Assembly (NCBI RefSeq): GCF_024790395.1
Contig: NZ_JAJISC010000003.1
Span: 434,001 to 498,000, forward strand
From: Halomonas dongshanensis
Lineage (GTDB): Bacteria > Pseudomonadota > Gammaproteobacteria > Pseudomonadales > Halomonadaceae
Direction: 5' to 3'
DNA: 64,000 nt
Both the position numbers and the translations under genes were made by a program. Below are positions 1-9,296 of the stretch, piece by piece. Each line of letters starts with the position of its first letter. The stretch's first letter is position 1. The notes beneath the pieces were generated by a model. It made no database searches. It saw nothing but the letters and a program-made list of their open reading frames with translations, and was not told where the DNA came from.

Positions 1-1
1 C

Positions 2-922
2 ATTAAGCCCTTTTTGGCCTTGGGTGGGCTGGTCGAAGGCGTCATTACACCGGATCGCGTCATCAACGACCCCGGCTATTATCAGTTGCCCAATGATACC
101 CGCCGCTACCGTAACTGGCTGCGCTGGGGTCATGGGCGTGTCGATCTCGAACGCTCTCTAGCGGTGTCGAACAACACTTATTACTACTCGCTGGCCCACG
201 AGATGGGCATCGACCGGATTCATGAGCAGATGAGTGGTTTTGGCTTCGGCCAGCGGGTGGGGTACGACATTCAGGGCGAGAGTAGCGGCCTTTTACCGTC
301 ACGAGAGTGGAAACGGGCGCGCTACAACCAGCCGTGGTACCCCGGCGAAACGCTGTCGGCGGGTATCGGTCAAGGCTATTGGCAGGTGACCCCGCTGCAG
401 CTGGCGGCCGCCACCGCCACGCTTGCCAATCGCGGCCACTGGGTGCGCCCGCGTCTGGCGCTGCGCATCGGCGATGAGCCCGTGCCGCGAGATCTACCGG
501 GCACGCTACCCGACATCGAGCTGGAAAACGATGCCTGGTGGGATCGCGTCTACAACGGGATGGAGAAAGTGCTCACCGGTAATGAAGGTACCGCACGGCG
601 TACCGGTGTCGGCCTTGAATATCGTATGGGCGGAAAGTCGGGTACGGCGCAGGTCTTTTCGCTCGGTCAGGATCAGCGCTACAACGCCGATGAGCTCGCT
701 GAGCGGCTACGCGATCATGCACTCTTCATCGGCTTTGCACCCATCGAAGACCCACAGATCGCGGTATCCGTGATCGTCGAGAACGCAGGCGGCGGCAGTA
801 CTCATGCGGCACACTTAGCGCGCGCCATGACCGATGCTTGGCTGCTCGAAGACGAGGCGCCCGAGGCCGAGGAAATACGCGAAACCCTCGAACATGACAA
901 CGGCCGCGTGGAGGGCAACTAA
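2..922 (+). CDS. mrdA: Penicillin-binding protein 2, C-terminal part (cut by window start)
   Basis: This is the transpeptidase half of PBP2, the class B enzyme that cross-links peptidoglycan during cell elongation with RodA. The frame is open from base 2, and its first codons read I-K-P followed by a hydrophobic helix, which is the end of the active-site SxxK motif (lysine at 5-7), so the serine and the whole N-terminal domain lie outside the window. Further along are an SxN-type box (S-N-N before TYYY) and the KSGTAQ box, the PBP2 form of K-S/T-G. A TTG at 14 is not a real start. The stop at 920-922 lies one base before mrdB. The C-terminal tail is short and acidic. Identity is very likely. 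Confidence 0.95.
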   Translation: MKPFLALGGLVEGVITPDRVINDPGYYQLPNDTRRYRNWLRWGHGRVDLERSLAVSNNTYYYSLAHEMGIDRIHEQMSGFGFGQRVGYDIQGESSGLLPSREWKRARYNQPWYPGETLSAGIGQGYWQVTPLQLAAATATLANRGHWVRPRLALRIGDEPVPRDLPGTLPDIELENDAWWDRVYNGMEKVLTGNEGTARRTGVGLEYRMGGKSGTAQVFSLGQDQRYNADELAERLRDHALFIGFAPIEDPQIAVSVIVENAGGGSTHAAHLARAMTDAWLLEDEAPEAEEIRETLEHDNGRVEGN

Positions 923-923
923 G

Positions 924-2084
924 ATGGCGCTGGACAAGCTAATGCGCGCGCTGCGGGGGCATCCCGTGCGCCCGCCGCAAAGCGGTATCAAACGGCGTAA
1001 GAGCATCTGGGAGCGCATCCATATCGACCCATGGCTTGTCGGGCTTTTGATGCTGCTCATGGTGGCTGGGCTCTTCGTTCTCTATAGCGCCTCGGGCCAG
1101 CGTATCGAAAGTGTCATTGCCCAGGGCATGCGCTTTGGCCTGGCGCTTGGGGTCATGCTCTTCGTTGCTCAGCTGTCACCCTCTACCTTTCTGCGCTGGG
1201 CACCGCTTGCCTATGGCTTGGGTATGGCGATGCTATTGGCCGTGGAGATCGCCGGTGACATCGGCATGGGGGCCAAGCGCTGGCTCGAAATTCCTGGTGT
1301 CATTCGCTTTCAGCCCTCGGAGATGATGAAGCTGGCAACGCCGATCATGGTGGCGGCCTATCTCAATCGCTGCCAGCTGCCGCCAAGGCTCCGCGACATC
1401 GCCGTGTGCGGGGCGATCATTGGGGCGCCGGTGGTGCTGATTGCCATTCAGCCCGATTTGGGCACATCGCTTCTCGTCGCCAGCGCCGCTGCTATCGTCG
1501 TGCTCTTGGCCGGTCTTTCCTGGCGGTTGATTGGCTCGCTGGCAGTGCTGGCAGGGGCGGCGTTGCCGCTTTTGTGGATGAACATGCACAACTACCAGCG
1601 CCAGCGTGTACTTACCTTTTTGAATCCGGAAAGCGACCCGCTGGGGTCTGGGTGGAACATCATTCAGTCTACTACCGCGATTGGCAGCGGTGGTCTCTGG
1701 GGGAAGGGCTGGCTTGAAGGCACTCAGTCGCAGCTCGAATTCTTGCCCGAGCGGCATACCGACTTCATCATCGCCGTACTTGGTGAAGAGTTTGGGCTGG
1801 TCGGGATGCTGGCGCTCTTGACGCTCTACATCGTCATCGTTGGCCGAGGGCTGTGGCTTGCCACCAGCGCTCAGGAGACGTTTAGCCGTTTGGTGGCAGG
1901 CTGTATCATTCTTACTTTCTTTATCTACGTGTTCGTGAACGTGGGCATGGTCAGCGGCATTTTGCCGGTGGTAGGCGTGCCGCTACCGCTCGTGAGCTAC
2001 GGGGGCACGTCGAGCGTGACCTTGATGGCAGGATTTGGCATCTTGATGTCGCTGCATGCACACAGACGACTGCTGCCGCGCTGA
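924..2084 (+). CDS. mrdB: Rod shape-determining protein RodA (SEDS peptidoglycan polymerase)
   Basis: RodA is a SEDS-family glycosyltransferase of the inner membrane that polymerises lipid II in the elongasome together with PBP2. The 386-residue product has about ten hydrophobic segments. It carries the SEDS signatures FQPSEMMKL, HTDFI followed by LGEEFG in the long periplasmic loop, and the C-terminal GVPLPLVSYGG. An upstream in-frame TTG/ATG region would extend it into mrdA, but the ATG at 924, one base after the mrdA stop, gives the family-typical length. The mrdA-mrdB order followed by mltB, rlpA and dacA is the classic elongasome cluster, so co-transcription is expected. Confidence 0.96.
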   Translation: MALDKLMRALRGHPVRPPQSGIKRRKSIWERIHIDPWLVGLLMLLMVAGLFVLYSASGQRIESVIAQGMRFGLALGVMLFVAQLSPSTFLRWAPLAYGLGMAMLLAVEIAGDIGMGAKRWLEIPGVIRFQPSEMMKLATPIMVAAYLNRCQLPPRLRDIAVCGAIIGAPVVLIAIQPDLGTSLLVASAAAIVVLLAGLSWRLIGSLAVLAGAALPLLWMNMHNYQRQRVLTFLNPESDPLGSGWNIIQSTTAIGSGGLWGKGWLEGTQSQLEFLPERHTDFIIAVLGEEFGLVGMLALLTLYIVIVGRGLWLATSAQETFSRLVAGCIILTFFIYVFVNVGMVSGILPVVGVPLPLVSYGGTSSVTLMAGFGILMSLHAHRRLLPR

Positions 2085-2125
2085 GTCGCGGTGGTAACGA
2101 ACAGGCCCTACACAGGAGTGGCGAT

Positions 2126-3139
2126 GTGAAAATCGGGGTAGCGGGAAAAGTGGTCGGTAGCCTTGCGCTGGCAGGGTGGTGTAGCGCGGGCTGGGCACAG
2201 GAGGCGCATTTTTCGCCAGCGCAGAATGCCGACGTAGAGGCGTTAGTCAGCGAGCTGAGTGACGAGGGGCTGCCGCGCGATTGGCTCGAAGATGCCATGT
2301 CCCAGGCTACTTTCGAACAGGGCGTACTGGATGCCATGGCCGGTGCCGCTGAGCGCCGTCTGCGCTGGTTCGAGTACCGCGACATCTTTCTTACCGACGA
2401 GCGCATCGAGCAAGGGGCCGCGTTCATCGATGCGCATAAAGACGCCATGCAGCGCGCCGAAGAGACCTACGGTGTGCCCGCCGAGGTGATCGCCGCGATT
2501 ATTGGGGTGGAAACCTATTATGGGCGCTTCAAAGGTAACCATCGTGTGCTCGACTCGCTGGCGACGCTGGCCTTTCACCACCCCCAGCGTGGGCGCTTCT
2601 TTCGCGGCGAACTGGCGGCCTTTCTTGCCATCACCCACGAGCAGCACGTCGATCCAGACTCGGTCTACGGCTCTTACGCCGGGGCCATGGGCTACCCGCA
2701 GTTCATTCCCACCAGCTACCAAGCCTATGCCGTAGATTTCGACGGCGACGGCCTGCGCGATCTTTGGGAGAACCCCGTTGACGCGATCGGTAGCGTAGCC
2801 AACTACTTTGCCGAACACGGCTGGCAGCGCGGTGAGGCGATCTATCATGAAGCCGATGGCCCCGAAACGCTTCCCGACGCGCTTGCCTTCAATCAGACGT
2901 CGCGGCCAACCACTACCGCTGATCAGGCGGCCAACGCAGGCGTGGTCTCGCACGATACGCTTGCCCCTGAGCTAGCCGTAGTGCCCCTGGCACTTGAGAT
3001 GAGCGATGATACGCGCCGCTACCGTCTGGGCGAATTCAACTTCTATGTCATCACCCGCTACAACCATAGCCACCTCTATGGCATGGCCGTCACCGAGCTG
3101 GCCGAGGCGATCCACCAACGTGTCGAGGAGGCGTCATGA
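2126..3139 (+). CDS. mltB: Lytic murein transglycosylase B
   Basis: MltB cleaves the MurNAc-GlcNAc bond of peptidoglycan, leaving a 1,6-anhydro end. The 337-residue protein starts at GTG 2126 behind a CAGGAG box (2112-2117). The ATG two bases earlier is directly followed by a stop in its own frame, so it cannot be used. Residues 1 to about 25 form a signal peptide ending A-W-A-Q. No lipobox cysteine is evident, so this may be a soluble periplasmic form, unlike E. coli MltB. The catalytic glutamate is E129 in GVETYYG, followed by the family's GAMGYPQFIPTSY substrate motif and a D-F-D-G-D-G segment. The stop overlaps the rlpA start (ATGA). Confidence 0.94.
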   Translation: MKIGVAGKVVGSLALAGWCSAGWAQEAHFSPAQNADVEALVSELSDEGLPRDWLEDAMSQATFEQGVLDAMAGAAERRLRWFEYRDIFLTDERIEQGAAFIDAHKDAMQRAEETYGVPAEVIAAIIGVETYYGRFKGNHRVLDSLATLAFHHPQRGRFFRGELAAFLAITHEQHVDPDSVYGSYAGAMGYPQFIPTSYQAYAVDFDGDGLRDLWENPVDAIGSVANYFAEHGWQRGEAIYHEADGPETLPDALAFNQTSRPTTTADQAANAGVVSHDTLAPELAVVPLALEMSDDTRRYRLGEFNFYVITRYNHSHLYGMAVTELAEAIHQRVEEAS

Positions 3140-4116
3140 GCGTCATCAAGCAACGAACGGGGCTTGCCGTCGCCCTGGCGGTTCTCATCAGCGGCTGTGC
3201 GGGCCAGCAGCAAACCCAGCGTGTAGCCTCCGACGATACGGATTTTCCTTCCGCCAGTACGCCGAGTTCATCCAGTTCGGCCGCGAACGATCGCCAAACG
3301 GCGGGCGGTCGCTACGCCATGAGCGGCGATGCCTATCCCGTCGAGCCGCCCGACGTCACCCAGGTGCCTGATGCCGAGCCGCGTATCGAGCCGCGCTCCT
3401 CGGCAGGCAATCGCTCCACTTACGAGGTATGGGGCGAGACCTACCACGTACTGCCCGATGCGCGCGGCTATACACGCCAAGGAACGGCCTCCTGGTACGG
3501 TGAAAAATTCCACGGTTACGCCACGTCTAACGGCGAAATCTACGATATGTACAAAATGTCGGCGGCGCACCGCTCGTTGCCGCTGCCGACGTTTGCGCGG
3601 GTGACCAGCCTTTCCAATGGTCGTTCGGTGATCGTTCGCGTCAATGACCGTGGCCCATTTCACAGTGACCGCGAGATCGATCTCTCTTACGCTGCCGCAG
3701 CGCGCCTGGGCATCCTCGACAACGGTACCGGTAGGGTCAAGGTCGAGGCCATCGACCCCGAGCGCTGGGTGGCGGGTGACCGCAGCATTGCGCCTGCCAC
3801 GCCAGCGGCGCAGCCTGTACAAACATCGGCGCCACCGTCGCCCTCCGCTGCTGCGTCTGCCACCACGCCAGCCAATGCGCCTGCGTCCCCACCTACGGCG
3901 GGCACGATGTTTCTCCAGGTGGCAGCGGTTGGAAATCCTGAGAGCGCCCAGCAACTGCGTACGCGCCTGCAGAGTGAGCTGCCCCACGATGTACGAGTGG
4001 AGAGTAGCGGTGGCGTCTATCGCGTTCAGGTGGGGCCGCTGAGTGCCGCTCAGGAGACTCCGGCGCGTAACGCATTGCGTCAAGCGGGCTTCCCGCAGGT
4101 CTTTGTTGTGCGATAA
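3136..4116 (+). CDS. rlpA: RlpA septal/rare lipoprotein (DPBB + SPOR)
   Basis: RlpA is an outer-membrane lipoprotein; in Pseudomonas it is a lytic transglycosylase acting on denuded glycan strands at the septum. The product is 326 residues long. Its signal ends in the lipobox I-S-G-C with lipidated Cys21. A double-psi beta-barrel runs from about residue 116 (GTASWYG) through VNDRGPF to about 195. A Pro/Ala/Ser-rich linker follows at roughly 215-255, then a SPOR domain from about 256 to the end that should bind denuded peptidoglycan. The start ATG overlaps the mltB stop by four bases, pointing to translational coupling. No missing domain is seen. Confidence 0.95.
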   Translation: MSVIKQRTGLAVALAVLISGCAGQQQTQRVASDDTDFPSASTPSSSSSAANDRQTAGGRYAMSGDAYPVEPPDVTQVPDAEPRIEPRSSAGNRSTYEVWGETYHVLPDARGYTRQGTASWYGEKFHGYATSNGEIYDMYKMSAAHRSLPLPTFARVTSLSNGRSVIVRVNDRGPFHSDREIDLSYAAAARLGILDNGTGRVKVEAIDPERWVAGDRSIAPATPAAQPVQTSAPPSPSAAASATTPANAPASPPTAGTMFLQVAAVGNPESAQQLRTRLQSELPHDVRVESSGGVYRVQVGPLSAAQETPARNALRQAGFPQVFVVR

Positions 4117-4167
4117 TGTTCGCCCCAAGTTTTGTGTCTGTTTTTTTACGTTAGTGAGATGCCCTTA

Positions 4168-5391
4168 ATGAATGCCGTAATGTCCCTGTTTGCCTCCGCC
4201 AAGCGTTATTTGGCCGTGGCTGCCGTTGTGGTCGTGATACCAGCCACCACTATCGCACAACCAGCGGTTCCGCAGCCTCAGGCGCCCCAGCCACAGACGA
4301 TCATTCCCGCGCCGCCGCAGATCGCTGCGCACTCGTGGATTTTAATGGACGCCAACAGTGGACGCATTCTGGCTCAGCACAACGCCGACGAGCGCGTACC
4401 GCCTGCTAGCTTGACCAAGTTGATGACCGCCTATTTGGTCGAGCGCGAGCTCAACCGTGGCACCATCAGTCTCACCGATATGGTCAATATCAGTGAGAAT
4501 GCTTGGCGTATGGGCGGCTCGAAAATGTTCATCGAAGTGGGCGATCGCGTCTCGGTAGAAAACCTTCTGCACGGTATCGTTATCGTATCGGGTAACGATG
4601 CAAGCGTAGCCATGGCGGAACACTTGGCTGGCGGCGAAGGCCCCTTTGCCGATCTAATGAACCAGCACGCCGCACGATTGGGTCTCAACAATACCCATTT
4701 CGAAAATGCCACGGGCCTGCCGGGTGAGCATCACTACTCCAGCGCCCATGACATGGCGCTGCTGGCTCAGCACATCATCAACGACTACCCCGAGCACTAC
4801 TCGATCTACTCTGAGCGTAGTTTTTCCTATGGCGGTATCGATCAGCCCAACCGCAACCGTCTGCTCTGGCGTGACCCGAGCGCCGATGGTCTGAAAACGG
4901 GGTGGACGACCGAGGCGGGCTACAACCTCGTCGGCTCGGCCATTCGCGACGATATGCGCCTAATTTCGGTCGTCATGGGCACCAACTCCGAAGAGGCGCG
5001 TGCGCAGGAAACGCAAAAGCTTCTGAGCTACGGTTTCCGTTTCTTCGAAACCATGAAGCTCTATGAGCGCGGTGCCGTTCTGGCCACGCCTCGCGTATGG
5101 GCCGGTGAGAGCAATCAGGTGCGTATCGGCGTCGATGATGAGGTCTACATGACCCTACCGCGTAACCGTAACGACGAGCTGCGCGCGCGCCTCAACCTGC
5201 AGTCAGATCTGCAGGCGCCGATCGCCGTAGGCGATCAGGTAGGCACTCTCGAAGTCTATCTGGGCGATGAGGTAGTGGGTGAGCGTCAGCTGGTCGCCCT
5301 GGAGGCAGTCGAGGAGGGGGGGCTCTTCAAGCGCCTGTTCGACCAGGTGCGCCGCTTCTTCAGTAACCTGATCAGCAACTTCACCGACTGA
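4168..5391 (+). CDS. dacA: D-alanyl-D-alanine carboxypeptidase (PBP5/6 type)
   Basis: This is a low-molecular-weight PBP that removes the terminal D-Ala from pentapeptide stems and so limits cross-linking. The three penicillin-binding motifs are present: S81-L-T-K, S141-G-N and K243-T-G (numbering from ATG 4168). A signal peptide ends near T-I-A-Q. After the catalytic domain comes the PBP5-type beta domain, and the last 20 residues form an amphipathic Phe/Arg-rich helix that would anchor the enzyme on the outer face of the inner membrane. ATG 4168 is preferred because AGTGAG (4153-4158) lies nine bases before it; the ATG at 4159 directly abuts that box. The gene is followed by a strong hairpin. 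Confidence 0.94.
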   Translation: MNAVMSLFASAKRYLAVAAVVVVIPATTIAQPAVPQPQAPQPQTIIPAPPQIAAHSWILMDANSGRILAQHNADERVPPASLTKLMTAYLVERELNRGTISLTDMVNISENAWRMGGSKMFIEVGDRVSVENLLHGIVIVSGNDASVAMAEHLAGGEGPFADLMNQHAARLGLNNTHFENATGLPGEHHYSSAHDMALLAQHIINDYPEHYSIYSERSFSYGGIDQPNRNRLLWRDPSADGLKTGWTTEAGYNLVGSAIRDDMRLISVVMGTNSEEARAQETQKLLSYGFRFFETMKLYERGAVLATPRVWAGESNQVRIGVDDEVYMTLPRNRNDELRARLNLQSDLQAPIAVGDQVGTLEVYLGDEVVGERQLVALEAVEEGGLFKRLFDQVRRFFSNLISNFTD

Positions 5392-5438
5392 TCGGGTGCT
5401 GACCCGGGTTGCTTTTGCACACTTTGGGCACCATATTC

Positions 5439-5470
5439 GCAATGGCTCAGGCGCTGTCCTGAGCCATTGC
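5439..5470 (+). terminator. Hairpin after dacA
   Basis: Perfect 13-bp arms (5439-5451 and 5458-5470) enclose a six-base loop. There is no long T-run after the stem, so it may act partly as a 3'-end stabiliser rather than a full intrinsic terminator. Confidence 0.7.
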
Positions 5471-5565
5471 GTTTCGCGGCACTGGCTCATTGCGCTTCAC
5501 CTCCATTTGCCAATGCCGCTATGTTCAAAGAAGGGCTACTTCCCATCAGTCGTCATGTTCGACGG

Positions 5566-5629
5566 TAACTAGGTTTTAAAGCAACTAGGCTTCAAAGCAA
5601 CTAGGCTCCATAGTAACAAGGTTCAAAGA
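5566..5629 (+). repeat. Four degenerate 16-bp tandem units before ybeD
   Basis: Four successive 16-base units share the pattern TAACTAGGTTTTAAAG / CAACTAGGCTTCAAAG / CAACTAGGCTCCATAG / TAACAAGGTTCAAAGA and end six bases before the ybeD start. They fill the spacer right up to the ybeD start and the last unit may replace a normal ribosome-binding region. Similar but unrelated-in-sequence reiterations occur elsewhere in the window. Confidence 0.8.
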
Positions 5630-5634
5630 CAACC

Positions 5635-5985
5635 ATGTCCAAAGGTAACAAGAAGGGGTTTCACAAAGGCGCGCAGCAGGGCTTTCGCGATATGCGTCGC
5701 CCGGCTGCCCCTGTAACCCAAGCAGGCGTCAACGCCAAGATCACCTTTCCTTGCGACTACTCGCTCAAAGTCGTCGGCGACGCTGCTGAAGATTTTGCTG
5801 CCAGCGTCTGTCAGGTCGTGATTCGCCATGCCCCCGATCTCGATGCCACCAAGCTCGAGGTTGTCGATAGCCGCAATGGCCGCTTTCAGTCGGTGCGTAT
5901 TACCATCCGTGCGACCGGCGAGCAGCAGCTCAACCAGCTGTTTCTCGATCTCAAAGCGACCGGTCGCGTTCACATGGTGGTGTGA
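5635..5985 (+). CDS. ybeD: YbeD family protein (DUF493)
   Basis: This small cytoplasmic protein of 116 residues belongs to the DUF493/YbeD family, an ACT-like alpha/beta fold whose role is not settled. The recognisable core is FPCDYSLKVVG, followed by two helices and the strand pattern ending HMVV. The basic N-terminus (SKGNKKGFHKG) is longer than in E. coli YbeD. It sits between dacA and lipB, the same order as in enterobacteria, and its stop lies three bases before the lipB ATG, so the two are probably co-translated. No clear Shine-Dalgarno sequence precedes the ATG; the spacer is instead made of 16-bp repeats. Confidence 0.9.
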   Translation: MSKGNKKGFHKGAQQGFRDMRRPAAPVTQAGVNAKITFPCDYSLKVVGDAAEDFAASVCQVVIRHAPDLDATKLEVVDSRNGRFQSVRITIRATGEQQLNQLFLDLKATGRVHMVV

Positions 5986-5988
5986 TTC

Positions 5989-6654
5989 ATGACGCTGCCT
6001 GCGATTGAGCTCTACCACTTGGGGCGTAAGCCTTACCACCCGGTGTGGGAGGCCATGCGCGCGCTCACCGATAGCCGCGATGGCGATACGCCGGATCAGT
6101 TCTGGCTCGTCGAGCATGACCCCGTATTCACTCAAGGCCAAGCGGGTAAGCCCGAGCACGTTTTGATGCCGGGCGATATTCCGGTGGTGCAAACCGACCG
6201 TGGTGGCCAGGTAACCTACCACGGGCCGGGGCAGGTCGTGCTTTATCCTCTGCTCGACGTCAAGCGCGGGCGGCTCGGCGTGCGGCAACTGGTAACGGCA
6301 CTGGAAGAGGCGGTGATCGATGTGCTGGCGCACTATGGAGTGAGCGCCTACGCCAAGGCGGAGGCGCCGGGGGTTTACGTCAAAACGCCTGCCCAGGAAG
6401 CCAAGATCGCCTCGCTTGGGCTGCGTATTCGCCGGGGGGCGAGCTTTCATGGCGTGGCGTTCAATGTCGATGCCGACTTGAGCCCGTTCGAACGTATCAA
6501 TCCCTGTGGTTACGCGGGTATGCCGATGACGCGTTTGAGCGATGTGGTAATGCTCGAGCGCCCTCAAGAGGTAGGGTTTAAGCTTGCCCAGGCCTTGGCG
6601 GCGCGGCTAGAGCGTGGACTGGTCGATACGTCGGGTTTACCTAAAGGTCTCTGA
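5989..6654 (+). CDS. lipB: Octanoyl-(acyl-carrier-protein):protein N-octanoyltransferase
   Basis: LipB moves octanoate from ACP to the lipoyl domains of 2-oxoacid dehydrogenases and GcvH, the step before LipA inserts sulphur. The 221-residue protein shows the family motif [12 protein letters not shown], the catalytic Lys139 (EAKIASLG) and the acyl-accepting Cys173 in NPCGYAGM. Length and motif spacing are normal. It follows ybeD by three bases. The partner gene lipA lies just beyond a shared terminator in the opposite orientation, so the lipoate genes are adjacent but convergent rather than in one operon. Confidence 0.96.
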   Translation: MTLPAIELYHLGRKPYHPVWEAMRALTDSRDGDTPDQFWLVEHDPVFTQGQAGKPEHVLMPGDIPVVQTDRGGQVTYHGPGQVVLYPLLDVKRGRLGVRQLVTALEEAVIDVLAHYGVSAYAKAEAPGVYVKTPAQEAKIASLGLRIRRGASFHGVAFNVDADLSPFERINPCGYAGMPMTRLSDVVMLERPQEVGFKLAQALAARLERGLVDTSGLPKGL

Positions 6655-6678
6655 GAATAAAGTCAGCCGATACTAATG

Positions 6679-6710
6679 AAAAGGCCCTGGTGCATGTGCC
6701 AGGGCCTTTT
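6679..6710. terminator. Bidirectional terminator between lipB and lipA
   Basis: Twelve-base perfect arms (6679-6690, 6699-6710) with A-rich left and T-rich right flanks enclose an eight-base loop. The symmetry suits termination of both the + strand lipB transcript and the minus-strand lipA transcript. Confidence 0.9.
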
Positions 6711-6736
6711 CGTGCGAGCCATCTTAACTAACGCAC

Positions 6737-7789
6737 TTAGCCGACGTTGATCGCTGCGATGCGGTTGGTGTCGACTTCCTGGCCCGGTACGCGGGCGGGG
6801 GAGGCGAGCCCCAAGTTGTTCTTCTCGAACACCCGGTCGGCGCGGTAGCTCGAGCGAACGAGCGGCCCCGAGGCGACTTCCATGAAGCCTTTTTGCAGTC
6901 CCAGCTGACGGTAGTCTTCGAACTCTTCGGGCGTAACGTAGCGCTCGACCGGCAGGTGGTTCTTGGTGGGGCGCAGGTACTGACCGAGCGTGACGATATC
7001 GACGCCAATGGCGCGTAGCTCATCGAGCGTCTGGATGATCTCGGCATCGGTTTCACCCAGCCCCAGCATCAAGCTCGTTTTGGTGAGAATGTCGGGGCGG
7101 TACGTTTTGGCGTAGGCGAGTACATCGAGGGTCTTACGATACCCTGCACGCGGATCGCGCACGCGATGTGTCAAACGCTCCACGGTTTCGACGTTCTGGG
7201 CAAAGACTTCGAGGCCAGAGTCGAGTACGCGTTCGATGGCCTGGCGCTCGCCATCGAAATCAGGTGTCAATGCTTCGACCACCACGTGGGGCGTGCGCGC
7301 TTTGATCGATTGAACGCACTTGGCGTAGTGGCTAGCGCCGCCGTCAGGAAGATCGTCCCGGTCGACCGAAGTGAGAACGATATAGCGCAGGCCCATGAGC
7401 TCGACCGACTTGGCGGTGTTCTCGGGCTCTTCGCGGTCGAGCCACCCCTTGGGGTTACCGGTGTCTACGGCGCAGAAGCGGCAGGCGCGGGTACACACCG
7501 AGCCCATCAGCATGATGGTAGCAGTGCCGTTGCTCCAGCACTCACCCATGTTGGGGCAGTGCGACTCGGCACAAACGGTGCTCAGGCGGTGGGTAGCAAC
7601 GTTACGCTTGACCGCCTCGAAGCGATCACCTGCGGGAATCTGGGCACGCAGCCATTTGGGCTTACGCTCGAGCGGAGGGCTCTCCTGCTCGACCTTGCGC
7701 TGCTTGATGCCATCCTTGATCACCGTCATGCCGTGTTCGTTGCGGAATTTACCGCCGCTGGGGACACGCTGTGAGGTGTTGTCGCTCAT
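6737..7789 (-). CDS. lipA: Lipoyl synthase
   Basis: LipA is a radical-SAM enzyme that inserts two sulphur atoms into protein-bound octanoyl groups. The 350-residue product has the auxiliary cluster cysteines in [12 protein letters not shown], the radical-SAM triad CTRACRFC, and the C-terminal RSSYRA motif whose serine ligates the auxiliary cluster. The start at 7789 gives MSDNTSQR and follows a GAGG-type box on the minus strand; longer in-frame extensions upstream look non-coding. The gene appears to be transcribed alone from the 300-base spacer before it and ends at the terminator shared with lipB. Confidence 0.96.
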   Translation of the reverse strand: MSDNTSQRVPSGGKFRNEHGMTVIKDGIKQRKVEQESPPLERKPKWLRAQIPAGDRFEAVKRNVATHRLSTVCAESHCPNMGECWSNGTATIMLMGSVCTRACRFCAVDTGNPKGWLDREEPENTAKSVELMGLRYIVLTSVDRDDLPDGGASHYAKCVQSIKARTPHVVVEALTPDFDGERQAIERVLDSGLEVFAQNVETVERLTHRVRDPRAGYRKTLDVLAYAKTYRPDILTKTSLMLGLGETDAEIIQTLDELRAIGVDIVTLGQYLRPTKNHLPVERYVTPEEFEDYRQLGLQKGFMEVASGPLVRSSYRADRVFEKNNLGLASPARVPGQEVDTNRIAAINVG

Positions 7790-8089
7790 AGTCGAAGAGC
7801 CTCTACTATGCGGTGGGGTTGGCGAAGGCGCTGTACCGAGCGCGACGCCACACGCCCAACTCAACAAGTAATGTGATACCTATATTGCTTGCTACATATC
7901 GCATCGCTTCGTATCGCATCAATGCACGCCGTTTCACGACGAAAACGCGTTGCGCTCTAGATGCTGCGACAAGTCCCAGCGACACTAGTTATGCGACGAC
8001 ACTGGTCTGCGACATGGCCCTGCAACATAAGTCTTATGTGCTTAATGTAACATATGCAGCTATGCCGAGGACACCGCCCGAGGGTCGAA
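7790..8089. repeat. Gene-free 300-bp spacer with degenerate 13-16 bp reiterations
   Basis: No convincing gene was found between lipA and the LysR gene, both on the minus strand. The spacer contains two copies of TATCGCATC 15 bases apart (7897-7905, 7912-7920) and a run of GCGAC/GCAAC-led units at 7966, 7979, 7993, 8009 and 8022, spaced 13 to 16 bases. The lipA promoter must lie here, but no clear -35/-10 pair was recognised. Confidence 0.6.
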
Positions 8090-9091
8090 TCAGCTACTGC
8101 TAGCGCTTGGGCGGACGACGGGAAGACAGGCAACGCCGTGGCTTGGAAGCGGGTCGAGCGGCGCCTGGAAATGGCGCTGCACATCGGCGCGCTGTTCGCG
8201 TAGAAAACGCAGGAACAGCTCGGCGGCGGGGGTGGGTAAGCGCTCCCGACTCTGCACCGCACACCAGGGTCTGCGAATGGGAAAGCCGGGAAGCGTAAGC
8301 TCGCTAAGAAGCCCTTGCGCGAGCTCCAATTGCACGGCCAGTCGTGGCAGTACGGCGACGCCCAAATGCGCCATGACGCCTTGCTTGACGGCTTCATTGG
8401 TGCCCATCTCGATACGGTGCGCTAGTGCTACCTCCTGGCGCGCAGCGAGCTGTTCGAAAGCGTTGCGTACTCCCGAGCCCGCCTCGCGCATCAGTACGTA
8501 GTGGCGGGCGAAGTCGGTAAGCGTAGGGCGCGGCATCGTCAGCAGCGGATGGTCTGGCCAGACCAACGCGATTAGCTCGTTATCGAGCAGCGGCGTGACC
8601 AGTAAGCGCTCATCCTCGGGCACCATGGCCATGACCACGATGTCGTCCTGCTGCTGCGCCAGGCGCTCGAGAGCCTGACGTCGGTTACACACCTTCAGAC
8701 GCAGCTGAATGCCTGGATACTGGGCGCGAAAGCGGGCAAGCAGATAGGGCACGACGTACTGCGCGGACGAAACCGCAGCGATGTTCAACTCGCCGCTGAT
8801 GTTGCCATCGAGATCGTCGAGGCGCATCTGCAGGCGTGCAAGCTGAGCAAAGATTTCGCGCGTCGAAAGGGCCAGCGTATCGGCGGCAGGCAGTACGTAG
8901 AGCGTTTTGCCCGCGTAGTGAAAAAGCGTCTGGCCCAGGGCTTGCTCGAGCTGGCGCACCTGAGCGCTAACCGCGGGCTGAGTCAGGCCGAGCTCGTCGG
9001 CGGCGCGTGAGTAGGAGCGCCGACGATAGACCGCCTGAAATACCTGTAGCTGGCGAAAGGTGAGGCGATTGAGCAACGCCGGTGACGACAT
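8090..9091 (-). CDS. LysR-family transcriptional regulator (CbbR/YeiE-like)
   Basis: The 333-residue protein begins with a LysR winged helix (FRQLQVFQAVYRRRSYSRAA, then LTQPAVSAQVRQLE) at about residues 10-70. A linker helix and a periplasmic-binding-protein-like effector domain follow. The overall look, including RNAFEQL and MGTNEAVKQGV in the effector domain, resembles the CbbR/YeiE/CysB-neighbour branch, but the effector cannot be named. No metabolic gene is divergently paired in the usual LysR fashion; the gene in front, on the other strand, is a DUF3141 protein. It may therefore regulate that gene or act elsewhere. The C-terminal 25 residues (Pro/Ser-rich) exceed the usual LysR length. 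Confidence 0.88.
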   Translation of the reverse strand: MSSPALLNRLTFRQLQVFQAVYRRRSYSRAADELGLTQPAVSAQVRQLEQALGQTLFHYAGKTLYVLPAADTLALSTREIFAQLARLQMRLDDLDGNISGELNIAAVSSAQYVVPYLLARFRAQYPGIQLRLKVCNRRQALERLAQQQDDIVVMAMVPEDERLLVTPLLDNELIALVWPDHPLLTMPRPTLTDFARHYVLMREAGSGVRNAFEQLAARQEVALAHRIEMGTNEAVKQGVMAHLGVAVLPRLAVQLELAQGLLSELTLPGFPIRRPWCAVQSRERLPTPAAELFLRFLREQRADVQRHFQAPLDPLPSHGVACLPVVRPSASSS

Positions 9092-9296
9092 AACGACCTC
9101 GAAAAAAACGACGCAGTGCGCGTTGAAGGCGCTCTATCCTACCACCGCTTCAGGTGGAAAGGAGTAGTGATCGTGCGTGTCGCATAGACGCTGCATTGGC
9201 ATCGACGAACCCTGCGGGGTCATCTACACTGTATTGCACTGCAGCATGATGCCGGATCCTGGAAACGGGTGCCTTGCCCTCTATTCTGGAGCGCTT

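Noticed and set aside
5623..6567. Minus-strand open frame of 314 codons
   Set aside because: It is antisense to ybeD and lipB, which are well supported by motifs.
7897..8026. Short repeats as a CRISPR array
   Set aside because: Units are only 13-16 bp, degenerate and without unique spacers; no cas genes are present.
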